Source: Gammaproteobacteria bacterium UBA2675 | GTDB lineage: Bacteria; Pseudomonadota; Gammaproteobacteria; Pseudomonadales; Pseudohongiellaceae | Direction of reading: 5' to 3' | DNA: 64,000 nucleotides | Assembly: GCA_002354805.1 (NCBI GenBank) | Contig: DEMH01000013.1 | Location: forward strand, 94,523 to 158,522 | Shown: piece after piece, positions 32,660-40,772 of the stretch | Layout of the letters: each line of letters opens with the position of its first letter | Position numbering within the stretch: the first letter of the stretch is position 1 | Program-made: the position numbers and the translations under genes | The notes under the pieces: model-generated | Databases searched by the model: none | The model's input: only the letters and a program-made list of their open reading frames with translations | Told to the model about the DNA's origin: nothing

Positions 32660-34579
32660 ATGGGCACGTTCGCAACCATCCCCTTTAACAAACTGACGCT
32701 GTCAGAAGCGAATATCCGTAAATCGGCTACCAGTCCGGAGGCCGATGCCGAACTGAAAGCCAGCATCGAGGCAGCCGGCGTTCTGTTGAACCTCATTGTC
32801 AGCAAGGGCAAAAACGGCAAGCGAGTTGTGGAGGCCGGTGGCCGTCGATATCGGGCTGTCGCCGAGCTGGTGAAAGAGAAGAAATTCCCCCGCACCTATC
32901 CGGTGCCGTGCTACACCCTCGACGCCAACGAAAACGCCGAGCAAGCTGCGCTGATCGAGAACACGCTGCGCGAAGACATGCACCCAATCGACGAATACGA
33001 GGCATACAGCCGACTGCACTTTGTCCACCAGGTGCCGATCGAGAAGATCGCTGCGCAATTCGGCACGACCTCGCTTGAAGTGCAAAAGCGACTGAAACTG
33101 GGCAACGTGGCGCCAGAGCTTCGCCAGTTGTGCCGTGATGGTGAGCTCGCGCTAGATGCGCTGGCGGCTTTCACCGCGATAGAAACTCCAGAAAAGCAGA
33201 TGGAGTGCTACGAGGCGGTTAAAAAACGCACCCACGGAGGCCATGTCCCTGCCTGGATGGTACGTGAACATATCAATGACTCCGGCTATCGATCAGACGA
33301 CAAAGTCATCCGATTGATTGATCTTGATGAATACGCTGCTCGCGGCGGCACATCCAGCACCGACCTGTTCGCCTCAGTAAAATACTTTCACAACCGCGAA
33401 CTGGTCGAGGAGCTCGTGAAAGAACGACTGGCCACCGAAGTGCAGGGACTGCTGGATGATGGCTGGAAGTGGGCGGACGTCTCCCTGGACTTCTACAACA
33501 AGCCAAATCCCTACCCCAAGATTCTGGACCCGGTACCGACTCCAGAAGACGAAATCCCTGCAGAACTGAAAGCCAGGCAGCAGGAGCTGACGGAAAGAAT
33601 AGACGCAATCGAGCAGACGCTTAATGATGCCGGTGACGAAACCGATGACGAAACCTTCGAGAGGTTGGAGGAGGAAAAGGGCGAAGCAGAAGACGCTCTT
33701 AGCCAGGTCAACCACGAGATTGAAATGCTGGACAAATACAGCGATGAACAGAAGGCCGTCTCCGGCTGCGTAATCTATGTCGATCACAACGGACAGATTG
33801 AGATCCTGCGTGGCCGCGTTCGCAAAGAAGACGTAAAAAATGCCGCTAAGGCAGCGGAGGCCGACAACACAGGCACCGATGCTGGGTCCACATCCGAACC
33901 AGATGGCTCAGCCGAAGAAGAGCTCCCGAATCTTAGCCAGGCACTGACTCAGGACCTCAACCGATGGCGCATGATTGGCCTGAAACTGGATCTGTATTAC
34001 AACGCCGAACTGGCGAATGACCTGGTCGACTTTGCCGTGATCTGTCGCACACTTATTCCTGCAATCCACGGCCGCTGGAGCGGCTTTACCGTCCCAGTTT
34101 CTCTGCATGTGGATGAAGTCAGCACCGGAACCGGCATCGAGGACGAACGCGCCACACAGACACTGCGCGAGCTGGAGAGTATCTGCGGTGCACTGAACCT
34201 TGATTGGTACGACCCTGAAGATGCCGTGGCCAGCTGGAATAATTTCAGGGAGTCATGCCCTACGCTAGGCAAGGAACGGATGAAGCTGCGGGCATGCTGC
34301 GCTGCGCTGATGCTGACCAATCCAGACGACGACTTCTATCGCTGCCTGATAAACGACATGGACACGGTCATGGGCAAATACTGGCGCCCCACAGCCAAGA
34401 ACTATTTTAACCGTGCACCTAAGCCTGTGCTGCTGCAGGACGGTACCGAGATATTCGGCGATGACGAATTCCCCCACAAACACCGTGCCAAAACCAAGGC
34501 CGATCTGGCTGCGCTCCTGGATGAACGCATGGCCCAGGAGCCAGGCCCGGACGTGTGGGTACCCAGCCTGATGCGCTGA
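32660..34579 (+). CDS. ParB-like nuclease/DNA-binding protein, large form
   Basis: A 639-residue protein. Residues 5-110 form a ParB N-terminal domain with the GGRRYRAV box (62-69; CTP/phosphate-binding motif II) and ENTLREDMHPIDEYEA (95-110); a helix-turn-helix region follows (IEKIAAQFGTTSLEVQKRLKLGN). The C-terminal 400 residues are unusually long, with an acidic coiled coil at about 300-370 and no recognised fold. Plasmid ParB proteins are 300-350 residues. No parA gene is present, so segregation is unlikely; a replication or transcription role is possible. Confidence 0.85.
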   Translation: MGTFATIPFNKLTLSEANIRKSATSPEADAELKASIEAAGVLLNLIVSKGKNGKRVVEAGGRRYRAVAELVKEKKFPRTYPVPCYTLDANENAEQAALIENTLREDMHPIDEYEAYSRLHFVHQVPIEKIAAQFGTTSLEVQKRLKLGNVAPELRQLCRDGELALDALAAFTAIETPEKQMECYEAVKKRTHGGHVPAWMVREHINDSGYRSDDKVIRLIDLDEYAARGGTSSTDLFASVKYFHNRELVEELVKERLATEVQGLLDDGWKWADVSLDFYNKPNPYPKILDPVPTPEDEIPAELKARQQELTERIDAIEQTLNDAGDETDDETFERLEEEKGEAEDALSQVNHEIEMLDKYSDEQKAVSGCVIYVDHNGQIEILRGRVRKEDVKNAAKAAEADNTGTDAGSTSEPDGSAEEELPNLSQALTQDLNRWRMIGLKLDLYYNAELANDLVDFAVICRTLIPAIHGRWSGFTVPVSLHVDEVSTGTGIEDERATQTLRELESICGALNLDWYDPEDAVASWNNFRESCPTLGKERMKLRACCAALMLTNPDDDFYRCLINDMDTVMGKYWRPTAKNYFNRAPKPVLLQDGTEIFGDDEFPHKHRAKTKADLAALLDERMAQEPGPDVWVPSLMR

Positions 34580-34755
34580 TGGACTGCAAGTACGAGGACG
34601 GACTGTACTACCTCCGAGTGCCAGGTGCCCTGCTTTACTCGGAGAACAAGGACCTGCTATGGCCAAGCTATATGACATTGGCCATCTGCATGCCGAAAGA
34701 GCTGCGCGAGGCGCAGGCCAATAACGAGACACTACACATTCGATGTGTTGAATAG
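34579..34755 (+). CDS. Small hypothetical protein
   Basis: 58 residues from ATG 34579, whose start overlaps the ParB-like stop (TGATG). A longer frame from 34555 would run inside the upstream gene. Sequence MDCKYEDGLYYLRVPGALLYSENKDLLWPS looks like a small globular protein. No family was recognised. Confidence 0.55.
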   Translation: MDCKYEDGLYYLRVPGALLYSENKDLLWPSYMTLAICMPKELREAQANNETLHIRCVE

Positions 34756-34764
34756 GAGGCTTAG

Positions 34765-35610
34765 ATGCCCACTTTCATTGCCGGGAAAGATGCAGGAAAG
34801 TTCGACAAGTCCGACTGGGATATTGAAGAGATTCCCGTCTATCTGAACGCCCAAAACTTACCAATATCCACTGGCATTGAACAGGCCGAGGATATGATCC
34901 GCGCGGCCTGCTTTAGCTGGTCATTGCGCTACAGCCACACCCTGAAATATGTCGGCATAACTTTCTCAAAGCAGATGTCGGGTGGGGTCGTGATTAACTA
35001 CAACACCACCGAGCAACTGATGCAATGGTACGGCAAGGAAGTCAACGGGCTGTGCAAGTATCACATGAAACACTACCACCAGACACTCGGTAAGTGGATC
35101 ATGGATTCCTGCGAGATTTATATCAACGCCGACAACCGCCCGCTGCCGAACCGATTCGCACGCGCAACCATCAAGCATGAACTGGGCCACGCCTGCGGGA
35201 TCCACGGCCACAACGATCACTGGGGATCAGTGATGTACACCAGCAGCATGGGACACGACCGCCTGACGCTGCACGACTGCCAGATGCTGGACGAGTGGGA
35301 CCCCTACCCTGTCGAGCTGCATCCGGACATGGGCATGTCGGTACCGGCCGTGAACATGCAGGACGGCCGCGTCGTCTGGTTTGAGCTCAACTACACCGGC
35401 TCGCAGTTCATCCACAGCTGGCTGCTCGGCAAAGGGCAAGAGTGGAATGGCCCCAAGCTGGACAACGTGGTCCTGGGTGAAGTGAAGGAATTCCAGACCC
35501 AGCCATGCCAGTACGTGCGGATGAAAAAAGTTAAATCACTCACCCTGGACGTGCGCGCAGACTTCCTGCTGGCACCCAACGGCACACTGATACTGGAGTA
35601 TGCGGAATGA
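34765..35610 (+). CDS. Metzincin-like zinc metalloprotease
   Basis: A 281-residue protein. It contains HELGHACGIHGH (138-149) with catalytic Glu139 and zinc ligands His138, His142 and probably His149, a one-residue variant of HExxHxxGxxH seen in bacterial matrixin-like proteins, and a Met-turn SVMY (Met157) after it. The N-terminal 120 residues form the upper domain; the C-terminal 110 look like a beta-rich accessory domain. No signal peptide is present, so it would act in the cytoplasm unless released. It is unusual in an early phage operon. Target unknown. Confidence 0.8.
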   Translation: MPTFIAGKDAGKFDKSDWDIEEIPVYLNAQNLPISTGIEQAEDMIRAACFSWSLRYSHTLKYVGITFSKQMSGGVVINYNTTEQLMQWYGKEVNGLCKYHMKHYHQTLGKWIMDSCEIYINADNRPLPNRFARATIKHELGHACGIHGHNDHWGSVMYTSSMGHDRLTLHDCQMLDEWDPYPVELHPDMGMSVPAVNMQDGRVVWFELNYTGSQFIHSWLLGKGQEWNGPKLDNVVLGEVKEFQTQPCQYVRMKKVKSLTLDVRADFLLAPNGTLILEYAE

Positions 35611-35972
35611 GCACTGCAGCCGAGTCCCTGGAATTACCCAGCTACCGATCAGAAGCCGAAAGCGCCATCCACGAGAATGGTGTCAAAGCCCTGCAGGTGC
35701 TGGTGCCGATCGCCGAGAACAATGCGATTGTTCGACACTTTCTGCTCGGACTATATGACGGCGCCAGGTTCCCCTACAACTTAACCCGGCTACGCGGCCT
35801 GGATCCCGTCTACACGATTGCATGCATGCGCGTCCTGCAGATGGATGCTATTTGCAGTTGGCATGAGGTTCACCAGTACGTCGACAACGGCTGCGAGATA
35901 TTCAATCGGTGGGCATTGGAGGCCTCGAAGATTGAGAAACCGAAAAAGCCACGCAGAGGCGTATGGGGGTAG
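35607..35972 (+). CDS. Conserved-type phage hypothetical protein
   Basis: A 121-residue helical protein (ESAIHENGVKALQVLVPIAENN, then LRGLDPVYTIACMRVLQMD) whose start overlaps the protease stop (ATGA). The Leu/Asp pattern resembles small proteins in many prophage accessory operons (possibly DUF7673), but this match is from memory and not certain. No membrane segment. Confidence 0.62.
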   Translation: MSTAAESLELPSYRSEAESAIHENGVKALQVLVPIAENNAIVRHFLLGLYDGARFPYNLTRLRGLDPVYTIACMRVLQMDAICSWHEVHQYVDNGCEIFNRWALEASKIEKPKKPRRGVWG

Positions 35973-35977
35973 CGACC

Positions 35978-36148
35978 ATGAAGTATCTGGCAACAGCGAT
36001 CATTATGGCAGCCGCTGCGCTGCTGATCTTGAACGGTCATCAAACGGACGGCGTAGTTTTCACAACTATCGCTGTGTTGATCTCAATTTTTGGTAAGTCT
36101 CGACAGCCTGTCATTACTGTTGTGACGCGAAACGGAGGCATAGGATGA
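35978..36148 (+). CDS. Small membrane protein
   Basis: 56 residues from ATG 35978, with GGGGGT upstream. Two hydrophobic stretches (LATAIIMAAAALLIL and VVFTTIAVLISIFG) suggest a helical hairpin with a basic C-terminal tail. It overlaps the next gene by 4 bp. Function unknown. Confidence 0.6.
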   Translation: MKYLATAIIMAAAALLILNGHQTDGVVFTTIAVLISIFGKSRQPVITVVTRNGGIG

Positions 36149-36684
36149 GCAACAACCCCTGGATGGCAGCCGCTTCTGGCGGCTGTGTGGATCTGATCGA
36201 GCCGAAACCCGAGCAATTCCACCTTTACGATATTGCTCACGCTCTGTCGAACATCTGCCGATTCAACGGCCACTGCCGGCACCATTACAGTGTGGCACAG
36301 CACTCCGTTATCGTGTCGCGCCTGGTGCCTGCAGAACAGGCTTTCGACGCATTGATGCACGATGCTGCAGAGGCCTACACGGGCGACCTGATACGTCCAA
36401 TCAAGCACGACCCCGACATGGTAGCGTTCGCCGTGTGGGAGCGCCGCATCGAGGCAGCGATAGTCGATCGCTTCAAACTGGGCAACCTGCAGACTGATGA
36501 AATTCGCTATGCCGACCTGCAGGCATTGGCCACCGAACGCCGCCAGCTCATGCACGAGCAGCAGATCCGCTGGCCTATCCTGGACGGCATCGAGCCCCTG
36601 CAGATTCAGATATGGCCGATGCAGCCCGCCCAGGCCTTCCAGTTGTTTATGAGTCGAGCTTATGAGCTGAGAGGTGACATGTGA
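36145..36684 (+). CDS. HD-domain phosphohydrolase
   Basis: A 179-residue HD-superfamily enzyme: HHYSVAQHSVIVSRLVP supplies the first His, LMHDAAEAYTGDLIRPIK the HD doublet and following acidic residue. This pattern is that of YfbR/YedJ-like 5'-deoxynucleotidases found in phages, which cleave dNMPs and may adjust nucleotide pools. Metal ligands are all visible. Substrate is inferred. Confidence 0.85.
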   Translation: MSNNPWMAAASGGCVDLIEPKPEQFHLYDIAHALSNICRFNGHCRHHYSVAQHSVIVSRLVPAEQAFDALMHDAAEAYTGDLIRPIKHDPDMVAFAVWERRIEAAIVDRFKLGNLQTDEIRYADLQALATERRQLMHEQQIRWPILDGIEPLQIQIWPMQPAQAFQLFMSRAYELRGDM

Positions 36685-37841
36685 ACAGAAATGAGTTTAA
36701 CCAATGGTACTGCAAGCGATATGGCCAAGCCCCCACCAGCGATACTGCCGAACGCGTTTTCGACGCAATACAGGCACTTAGTTTGGCCCACAGCAGCACT
36801 TTCAACGACGAGTATTTGACTCTGGTAGCAACGCTAGATGAGGTCGCACAGCCATGGATGCGGGACGATGGTGAGGGTGGGTTCAAAGCTGTTATTCGAC
36901 GAATGGCGGCGTGCGCGCAAAAGGAAATGCAGACAGAACGATCGACTCAAGCAAAAACACTCCAGCTCGAATCACACGACCTGCATGCTCTCGAACGCCA
37001 GATCGAGGCGCTGGATATCCAGTGCAATGAACTAATGAAGCAAGAAGATTACAGCGCAGAGTTCCCTGGAGCCGATGCCGAATCGCTTCGCCGCATTCTT
37101 GATCTGTTGAAAAATTGGCAGCCTGAAGGTCAGCCCCCAGCGGTGCCGGATGAGCGACCACTTGAGTGTCATCAGTGCGAAGATAGGCGCGCGACAGAGG
37201 CTGGCATCCAAGCTGTTGCGAACCAGCTCCGAGAGGCACTGAAGGGACTGACATTTGCGGCCAGGATATCAGGTGGAACGGCCGGCCCAGACAAGGGCTT
37301 GAAGGATGCTTGCGATCGAGCAGAGAAAGCCCTTTCTCTTGGCGGTATTGCTGGGACATTCATTCGTGCAGCTGGTTACCCACCCCAGCCCCTTACGGTG
37401 CCGGATGCCATAGCGGAATTCATCGCAAAGAAAAAATCCGAGCTTGAGCAGTATGCGGATGCATATTGCCACCTAGAGCCAGACACAAATGCTGCAGTGT
37501 GGGATTCCGAATACCATCAGCAGCACGAAGAGGATATCAGTGAATTCATTGCTGAGCTTGAGTCGGTTATCGCAGAAGCACAGCAAGGTGGTGAGGTTTC
37601 TGAAAACAAAGAGCCAAAAGCTACACCACACTTCCTTCCCGGTCGTGGAAAAAGTTCGGGTAGCCAGAAGGTAGGCATTGTTCATTTGGTCAAGGCTTTA
37701 AAGGGTAACGGTGACAATTTCAATCAAGCGCTCTGCGGGAAAGCGCCCCACGGCAAAAGTCTCGGCTGGATCACAGCCGGAAATCGTGAGCCTACATGCC
37801 AATCTTGCATTATGGGAGCACAGCAGGGAGATGAAAAGTGA
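36681..37841 (+). CDS. Mosaic Ea22/Ead-like early protein
   Basis: A 386-residue soluble protein with several blocks joined by Pro-Pro-rich linkers (QPPAVPDE near 152, QPLTVPDA near 237). The middle has CHQCEDRR-type Cys and helices; the C-terminus ends GAQQGDEK. Blocks and linkers recur in the 185-aa gene at 38896, as is typical of Ea22/Ead proteins of enteric phages that grow by module exchange. No enzymatic motif. Function unknown. Confidence 0.65.
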   Translation: MNRNEFNQWYCKRYGQAPTSDTAERVFDAIQALSLAHSSTFNDEYLTLVATLDEVAQPWMRDDGEGGFKAVIRRMAACAQKEMQTERSTQAKTLQLESHDLHALERQIEALDIQCNELMKQEDYSAEFPGADAESLRRILDLLKNWQPEGQPPAVPDERPLECHQCEDRRATEAGIQAVANQLREALKGLTFAARISGGTAGPDKGLKDACDRAEKALSLGGIAGTFIRAAGYPPQPLTVPDAIAEFIAKKKSELEQYADAYCHLEPDTNAAVWDSEYHQQHEEDISEFIAELESVIAEAQQGGEVSENKEPKATPHFLPGRGKSSGSQKVGIVHLVKALKGNGDNFNQALCGKAPHGKSLGWITAGNREPTCQSCIMGAQQGDEK

Positions 37842-38059
37842 GCGGACATATAAGACTTAAATTGCCCGGCGAGTCATTCTGGGCCTACCAATACCCTGAC
37901 CTGCCAAAGAATCAGGCAGAAATAAACAATCATTTGCTCAGCGATGAATATTCGCTCGGCGATCGAGTTGAGTTTGATGATGATCGAAATGTGACTCGAC
38001 TGGTTAAAACTTGCGCAGAGGTTGCGGCTGAGGTGAGCACGCGACAGCGGGAGGAGTGA
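37838..38059 (+). CDS. Small hypothetical protein
   Basis: 73 residues, overlapping the preceding gene by 4 bp and the following ATG by 1 bp. It contains GESFWAYQYPDLPKNQ and an acidic middle, with no membrane segment. Tight operon position supports it. No family was recognised. Confidence 0.58.
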   Translation: MSGHIRLKLPGESFWAYQYPDLPKNQAEINNHLLSDEYSLGDRVEFDDDRNVTRLVKTCAEVAAEVSTRQREE

Positions 38060-38199
38060 TGGACGGGATAAGTAACCTCAAGAAGCGTCACAAGCTGGTT
38101 TTTGCGCTGATGGTCCTGTTGGCGCTGCCCTTCCTTCTGGTTTGGAAGTTGTACCAGTGGGCTTATTTCAAAATTAAAGATAGAAAGGAGCGCGGCTGA
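38059..38199 (+). CDS. Small single-span membrane protein
   Basis: 46 residues from ATG 38059 with an optimal GGGAGGAG ribosome site. Residues 12-29 (KLVFALMVLLALPFLLVW) form one transmembrane helix, with basic residues on both sides. The stop overlaps the next ATG (TGATG). Function unknown. Confidence 0.6.
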   Translation: MDGISNLKKRHKLVFALMVLLALPFLLVWKLYQWAYFKIKDRKERG

Positions 38200-38393
38200 T
38201 GAGCAGAGAACCTATGCGACGAAATACTCCCGACGATGGCATGAACCTGCCACCAGGCAAGACCTGCGCCGAATGCGCACATTGTGCCCGCTGTTGCTCC
38301 ATTTTCGGCCACATCCCCCAGGATGAGGTCTGTGACTTTTACCCGAGTAGATTTTCAGCCAAACGAACGGAGGTGTCGAATGCTGGTGCATGA
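38199..38393 (+). CDS. Cys-rich small phage protein
   Basis: 64 residues with CAECAHCARCCSIFGH, five or six Cys and a following His, probably a zinc-binding knuckle, then PQDEVCDFYPSRF. Proteins of this pattern (GMNLP-GKTC...C-FGH) are common in phage early regions; the function is not known to me. Confidence 0.7.
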   Translation: MSREPMRRNTPDDGMNLPPGKTCAECAHCARCCSIFGHIPQDEVCDFYPSRFSAKRTEVSNAGA

Positions 38394-38838
38394 ACTAAAA
38401 GAAATAATCGACAAATGCCGACCCGATGCCGAAGTCGAGCTGGCCGTTAATGAATCCATGATTAATCGCGAGCCAATCGAATGCGATGAAGGCTCCGAAT
38501 ACATTCTTAAACCAGTGATAAAGCACCTATGGTACAGCGAAAACGTCGACGGCCTCGCCGACTTGCTACTAATCGAACTACCGGAAAGAGCTAACACTAA
38601 TCGAAAAAGTGTCATGAACCGTAATGACGGCCTTGATGATTCCGAGCAGAGGGTGATGGCTCTGATAGTTGCAGCTTGGAACGAGTTCCAGGAGTTGCCG
38701 GTGCAGCACCACTCAGACACTCAAGAGTTTTTACGCGGTGTTCACACTCTTCAACAGATCCTCGGCATGAGAGTGCTACGCAAAACTTTCCCAGATGGCT
38801 GGAAGTCGGTACCTGTATCCGGCACTTCGGAGTACTAA
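38380..38838 (+). CDS. Hypothetical two-block phage protein
   Basis: 152 residues from ATG 38380 with GGAGG 6 nt upstream. The N-terminal 80 residues (MLVHELKEIIDKCRPDAEVEL) and the C-terminal 70 (MNRNDGLDDSEQRVMALIVAAWNEF) look like two separate small domains joined; the second begins with Met and could once have been its own gene. No enzymatic motif. Confidence 0.62.
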   Translation: MLVHELKEIIDKCRPDAEVELAVNESMINREPIECDEGSEYILKPVIKHLWYSENVDGLADLLLIELPERANTNRKSVMNRNDGLDDSEQRVMALIVAAWNEFQELPVQHHSDTQEFLRGVHTLQQILGMRVLRKTFPDGWKSVPVSGTSEY

Positions 38839-38839
38839 C

Positions 38840-38899
38840 ATGCCGGCATACAACTCCAAAGGCGAGTTGGCGGCACCAATTCAAGGGGGTGGCAAGTGA
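38840..38899 (+). CDS. Possible 19-residue peptide
   Basis: ATG 38840 to TGA 38899 encodes a 19-residue peptide (MPAYNSKGELAAPI...GGGK) whose stop overlaps the next gene's GTG start. No clear ribosome site precedes it. It may be a coupling leader or chance. Confidence 0.25.
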   Translation: MPAYNSKGELAAPIQGGGK

Positions 38900-39453
38900 C
38901 TCCAATACAGAAAGCGATCAAAGCAATGAGCGAGGCAGATGCTCTGCTGAAGCAGATCAGCGGTAGCACTATTTCCACCCTTGCTGAGTGTGTTGAAGAG
39001 CTGCAGGCAATGGAAGGTGAAGCTGTCGCCAAGATCGTGAATAAGCATGGCGATCCTGAGTCGTTTGCGGAGCGCGATCTCGAACTGATAGCCGACATTC
39101 AGATGCTGCCAATTGGCACAAAGTTCTACACCGCACCCCAGCCCCCTGCGGTGCCGGATTGGGTTGAAAACCTGAGACAGCTGGCCGAAGCAGCCACTAA
39201 AGGGCCGTGGCATGGCGGGCATGGAGCTTGTATGGATGCAGTGGCTGTAGATTACCGCAACGAACATGGAAACATGACCAGGGACGGCTTCACGAAATCC
39301 GGTAGGGCCAAGCTAGTTTGCAAGGCTAATTCAACCGCATGGAGGTCGGTCAGTCAGGTTAAAAATGACATGAAGTTTATTGCAGCCGCTAACCCTAAAA
39401 CAGTTCTGCTGCTGATATCCATGCTCGCAGCAGCACAGCAAGGGGGTGAGTAA
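38896..39453 (+). CDS. Ea22/Ead-like early protein
   Basis: 185 residues from GTG 38896. N-terminal helical block (IQKAIKAMSEADALLKQIS), linker QPPAVPDW at about 83-90, then the common phage block LRQLAEAATKGPW, ending LAAAQQGGE. This is the Ead/Ea22 architecture. The linker and the C-terminal ending are shared with the 386-residue protein. Function unknown; it is nonessential in enteric phages. Confidence 0.7.
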   Translation: MTPIQKAIKAMSEADALLKQISGSTISTLAECVEELQAMEGEAVAKIVNKHGDPESFAERDLELIADIQMLPIGTKFYTAPQPPAVPDWVENLRQLAEAATKGPWHGGHGACMDAVAVDYRNEHGNMTRDGFTKSGRAKLVCKANSTAWRSVSQVKNDMKFIAAANPKTVLLLISMLAAAQQGGE

Positions 39454-39692
39454 TGGGAATCAAGTTAGCGCAATCCAATTATGAGTCAGCCGCAAAAGCA
39501 TTAACGCAGGCGATAAAAGACGCTCACCCCGTGGGATCGTTCCGGACAGTTAGGATCGGTCGCGCCGTTATAGAGGTTCGGATAACAGGACACAGCGAAT
39601 GCTGGTGGAGCGATCCGAGTCGAATCCTTGGGGTCAATGTTGAGACCGGCAAGCACCGTCATTTTTACCCTGACAGCATACTGATAGATTAA
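39453..39692 (+). CDS. Small hypothetical protein
   Basis: 79 residues, overlapping the Ead-like gene's stop (TAATG). Strand-rich (FRTVRIGRAVIEVRITGHSECWW). No family recognised; its position in the operon supports expression. Confidence 0.58.
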   Translation: MGIKLAQSNYESAAKALTQAIKDAHPVGSFRTVRIGRAVIEVRITGHSECWWSDPSRILGVNVETGKHRHFYPDSILID

Positions 39693-39718
39693 CAGAGCGC
39701 CCAGGCGCGGGAGGAGTG

Positions 39719-40033
39719 ATGGAAAAATCCACAATTAGCCGACGCGGATTCCTTCGCCTATCGGTAGCAGCTGCCGGCATGGCTGCGACCGGCACCGGAT
39801 TTTCAGCAATCAAAGTTGCGACGTCTGCACCAGCAATTACTGATAACGAAACTTGGACAGAATTAGTACGGGCAATCGCAGCTGGATTGGGCACTCCTTA
39901 CAAAGTGCTGGCCGGGCAATGCACCGCACACTATCAGGCTGCCTTTACGTTATCAGAGTATCGAGAGGCTTGGCTCGCTATGCAATCACCGCCAGCCCGC
40001 CTTTACCGGACTTTGGACGGAGAATCAAAATGA
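39719..40033 (+). CDS. Tat-signal protein with portal-like segment
   Basis: 104 residues from ATG 39719 (GGGAGGAG ribosome site). The N-terminus STISRRGFLRLSVAAAG has the twin-arginine motif SRRGFLRL and a hydrophobic core, a Tat signal. The remaining ~65 residues include VRAIAAGLGTPYKVLAG, which resembles the portal protein's IAAGLGTSYEQLS segment (residues near 385 in this phage). It would be exported folded to the periplasm. A Tat-exported fragment of a portal-like sequence is odd; its role is unknown. Confidence 0.7.
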   Translation: MEKSTISRRGFLRLSVAAAGMAATGTGFSAIKVATSAPAITDNETWTELVRAIAAGLGTPYKVLAGQCTAHYQAAFTLSEYREAWLAMQSPPARLYRTLDGESK

Positions 40034-40539
40034 CCAAATGGGCAGACAGAATACCGCGCCTGCGCGAGCTCGCAGGCACCATGCCAGCAGCAGACGTTGC
40101 GACGGAACTGGGCTGCACATTGAACAGCACCCGCTACTATGCCAGCGTGTACGGCATTAGCCTGGTGTATCCTGCGACCGAGGCCAGCAAGGCTAAGAAC
40201 TCAATGGCCAGCGGCCATAAAGCACCTACCGCGCCAAAGCCAAAAACCAAACCAGCCAAAAAGACCAAGGTAAAGCCGGCACCAAAAGCACAGAAACCAA
40301 CGCCACCCCCTCCTGCAGCCAAACCTACGCCACCCCCAGCGAAGGTACCGCCGCCGGAGAAAGCCAAGAAACCTGCACCGCCCAGTAATACACATGTGGA
40401 CTTTGCCGAACGCGCCCTGGACGCAAAGCTGGAAAATGCCAGCCGCTTCCTGCGATCGCACGGCTACACGGTGTTCCTGCCCTGCCCGTTCCGCCGTTTT
40501 GTGGATCCACAGCGCAGCGGATCCTCCAGGAGGCCGTGA
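40030..40539 (+). CDS. HTH protein with Lys/Pro linker
   Basis: 169 residues from ATG 40030, overlapping the previous stop (ATGA). Residues 1-50 look like an HTH (ELAGTMPAADVATELGCTLNSTRYYASVYG). Residues 58-118 are an Ala/Pro/Lys-rich disordered linker (KPTPPPPAAKPTPPP), and the last 45 form a small domain ending RRFVDPQRSG. Probably a DNA-binding protein upstream of the excision genes. Confidence 0.65.
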   Translation: MTKWADRIPRLRELAGTMPAADVATELGCTLNSTRYYASVYGISLVYPATEASKAKNSMASGHKAPTAPKPKTKPAKKTKVKPAPKAQKPTPPPPAAKPTPPPAKVPPPEKAKKPAPPSNTHVDFAERALDAKLENASRFLRSHGYTVFLPCPFRRFVDPQRSGSSRRP

Positions 40540-40541
40540 TC

Positions 40542-40760
40542 ATGGAGCTCGCACCCCACACAATCGCTAATCGCGAGTTTTTTGCCAAGGGCCGAGCGCC
40601 TCACAAGGCCGAGTGGCTGGACTGGATCCGGCGTGGTGTTGTGCGCGGAAAAGAGATTGACGGTAAGCCCTACGTGGACCTGAACTGGTTCGCCGTGAAT
40701 GATGTAATGCAGCCACCACCAACCACCCCAAAACGATCCGGACTAGACCTGCTCACTTAA
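40542..40760 (+). CDS. xis: Excisionase-like protein
   Basis: 72 residues from ATG 40542, with AGGAGG 8 nt upstream. The pattern W-L-D-W-I-R-R-G-VVRGKEIDGKPYVDLNWF is that of winged-helix excisionases that bend DNA at the att site. It lies directly upstream of the integrase gene. Size and position fit Xis. Confidence 0.8.
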   Translation: MELAPHTIANREFFAKGRAPHKAEWLDWIRRGVVRGKEIDGKPYVDLNWFAVNDVMQPPPTTPKRSGLDLLT

Positions 40761-40772
40761 CAGGTGCTATAT

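Larger units (their letters stand above)
37131..39160 (+). repeat. Three 22-bp linker repeats at gene-module borders
   Basis: Near-identical 22-bp segments (CAGCCCC..., ending CGGTGCCGGAT plus G or T) lie at 37131-37152, 37386-37407 and 39139-39160, encoding P-x-x-V-P-D linkers in two genes. They mark domain borders, and probably act as recombination points for module swapping. A second shared string, CGGGAGGAGTGATGGA, precedes the genes at 38059 and 39719. Confidence 0.7.
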
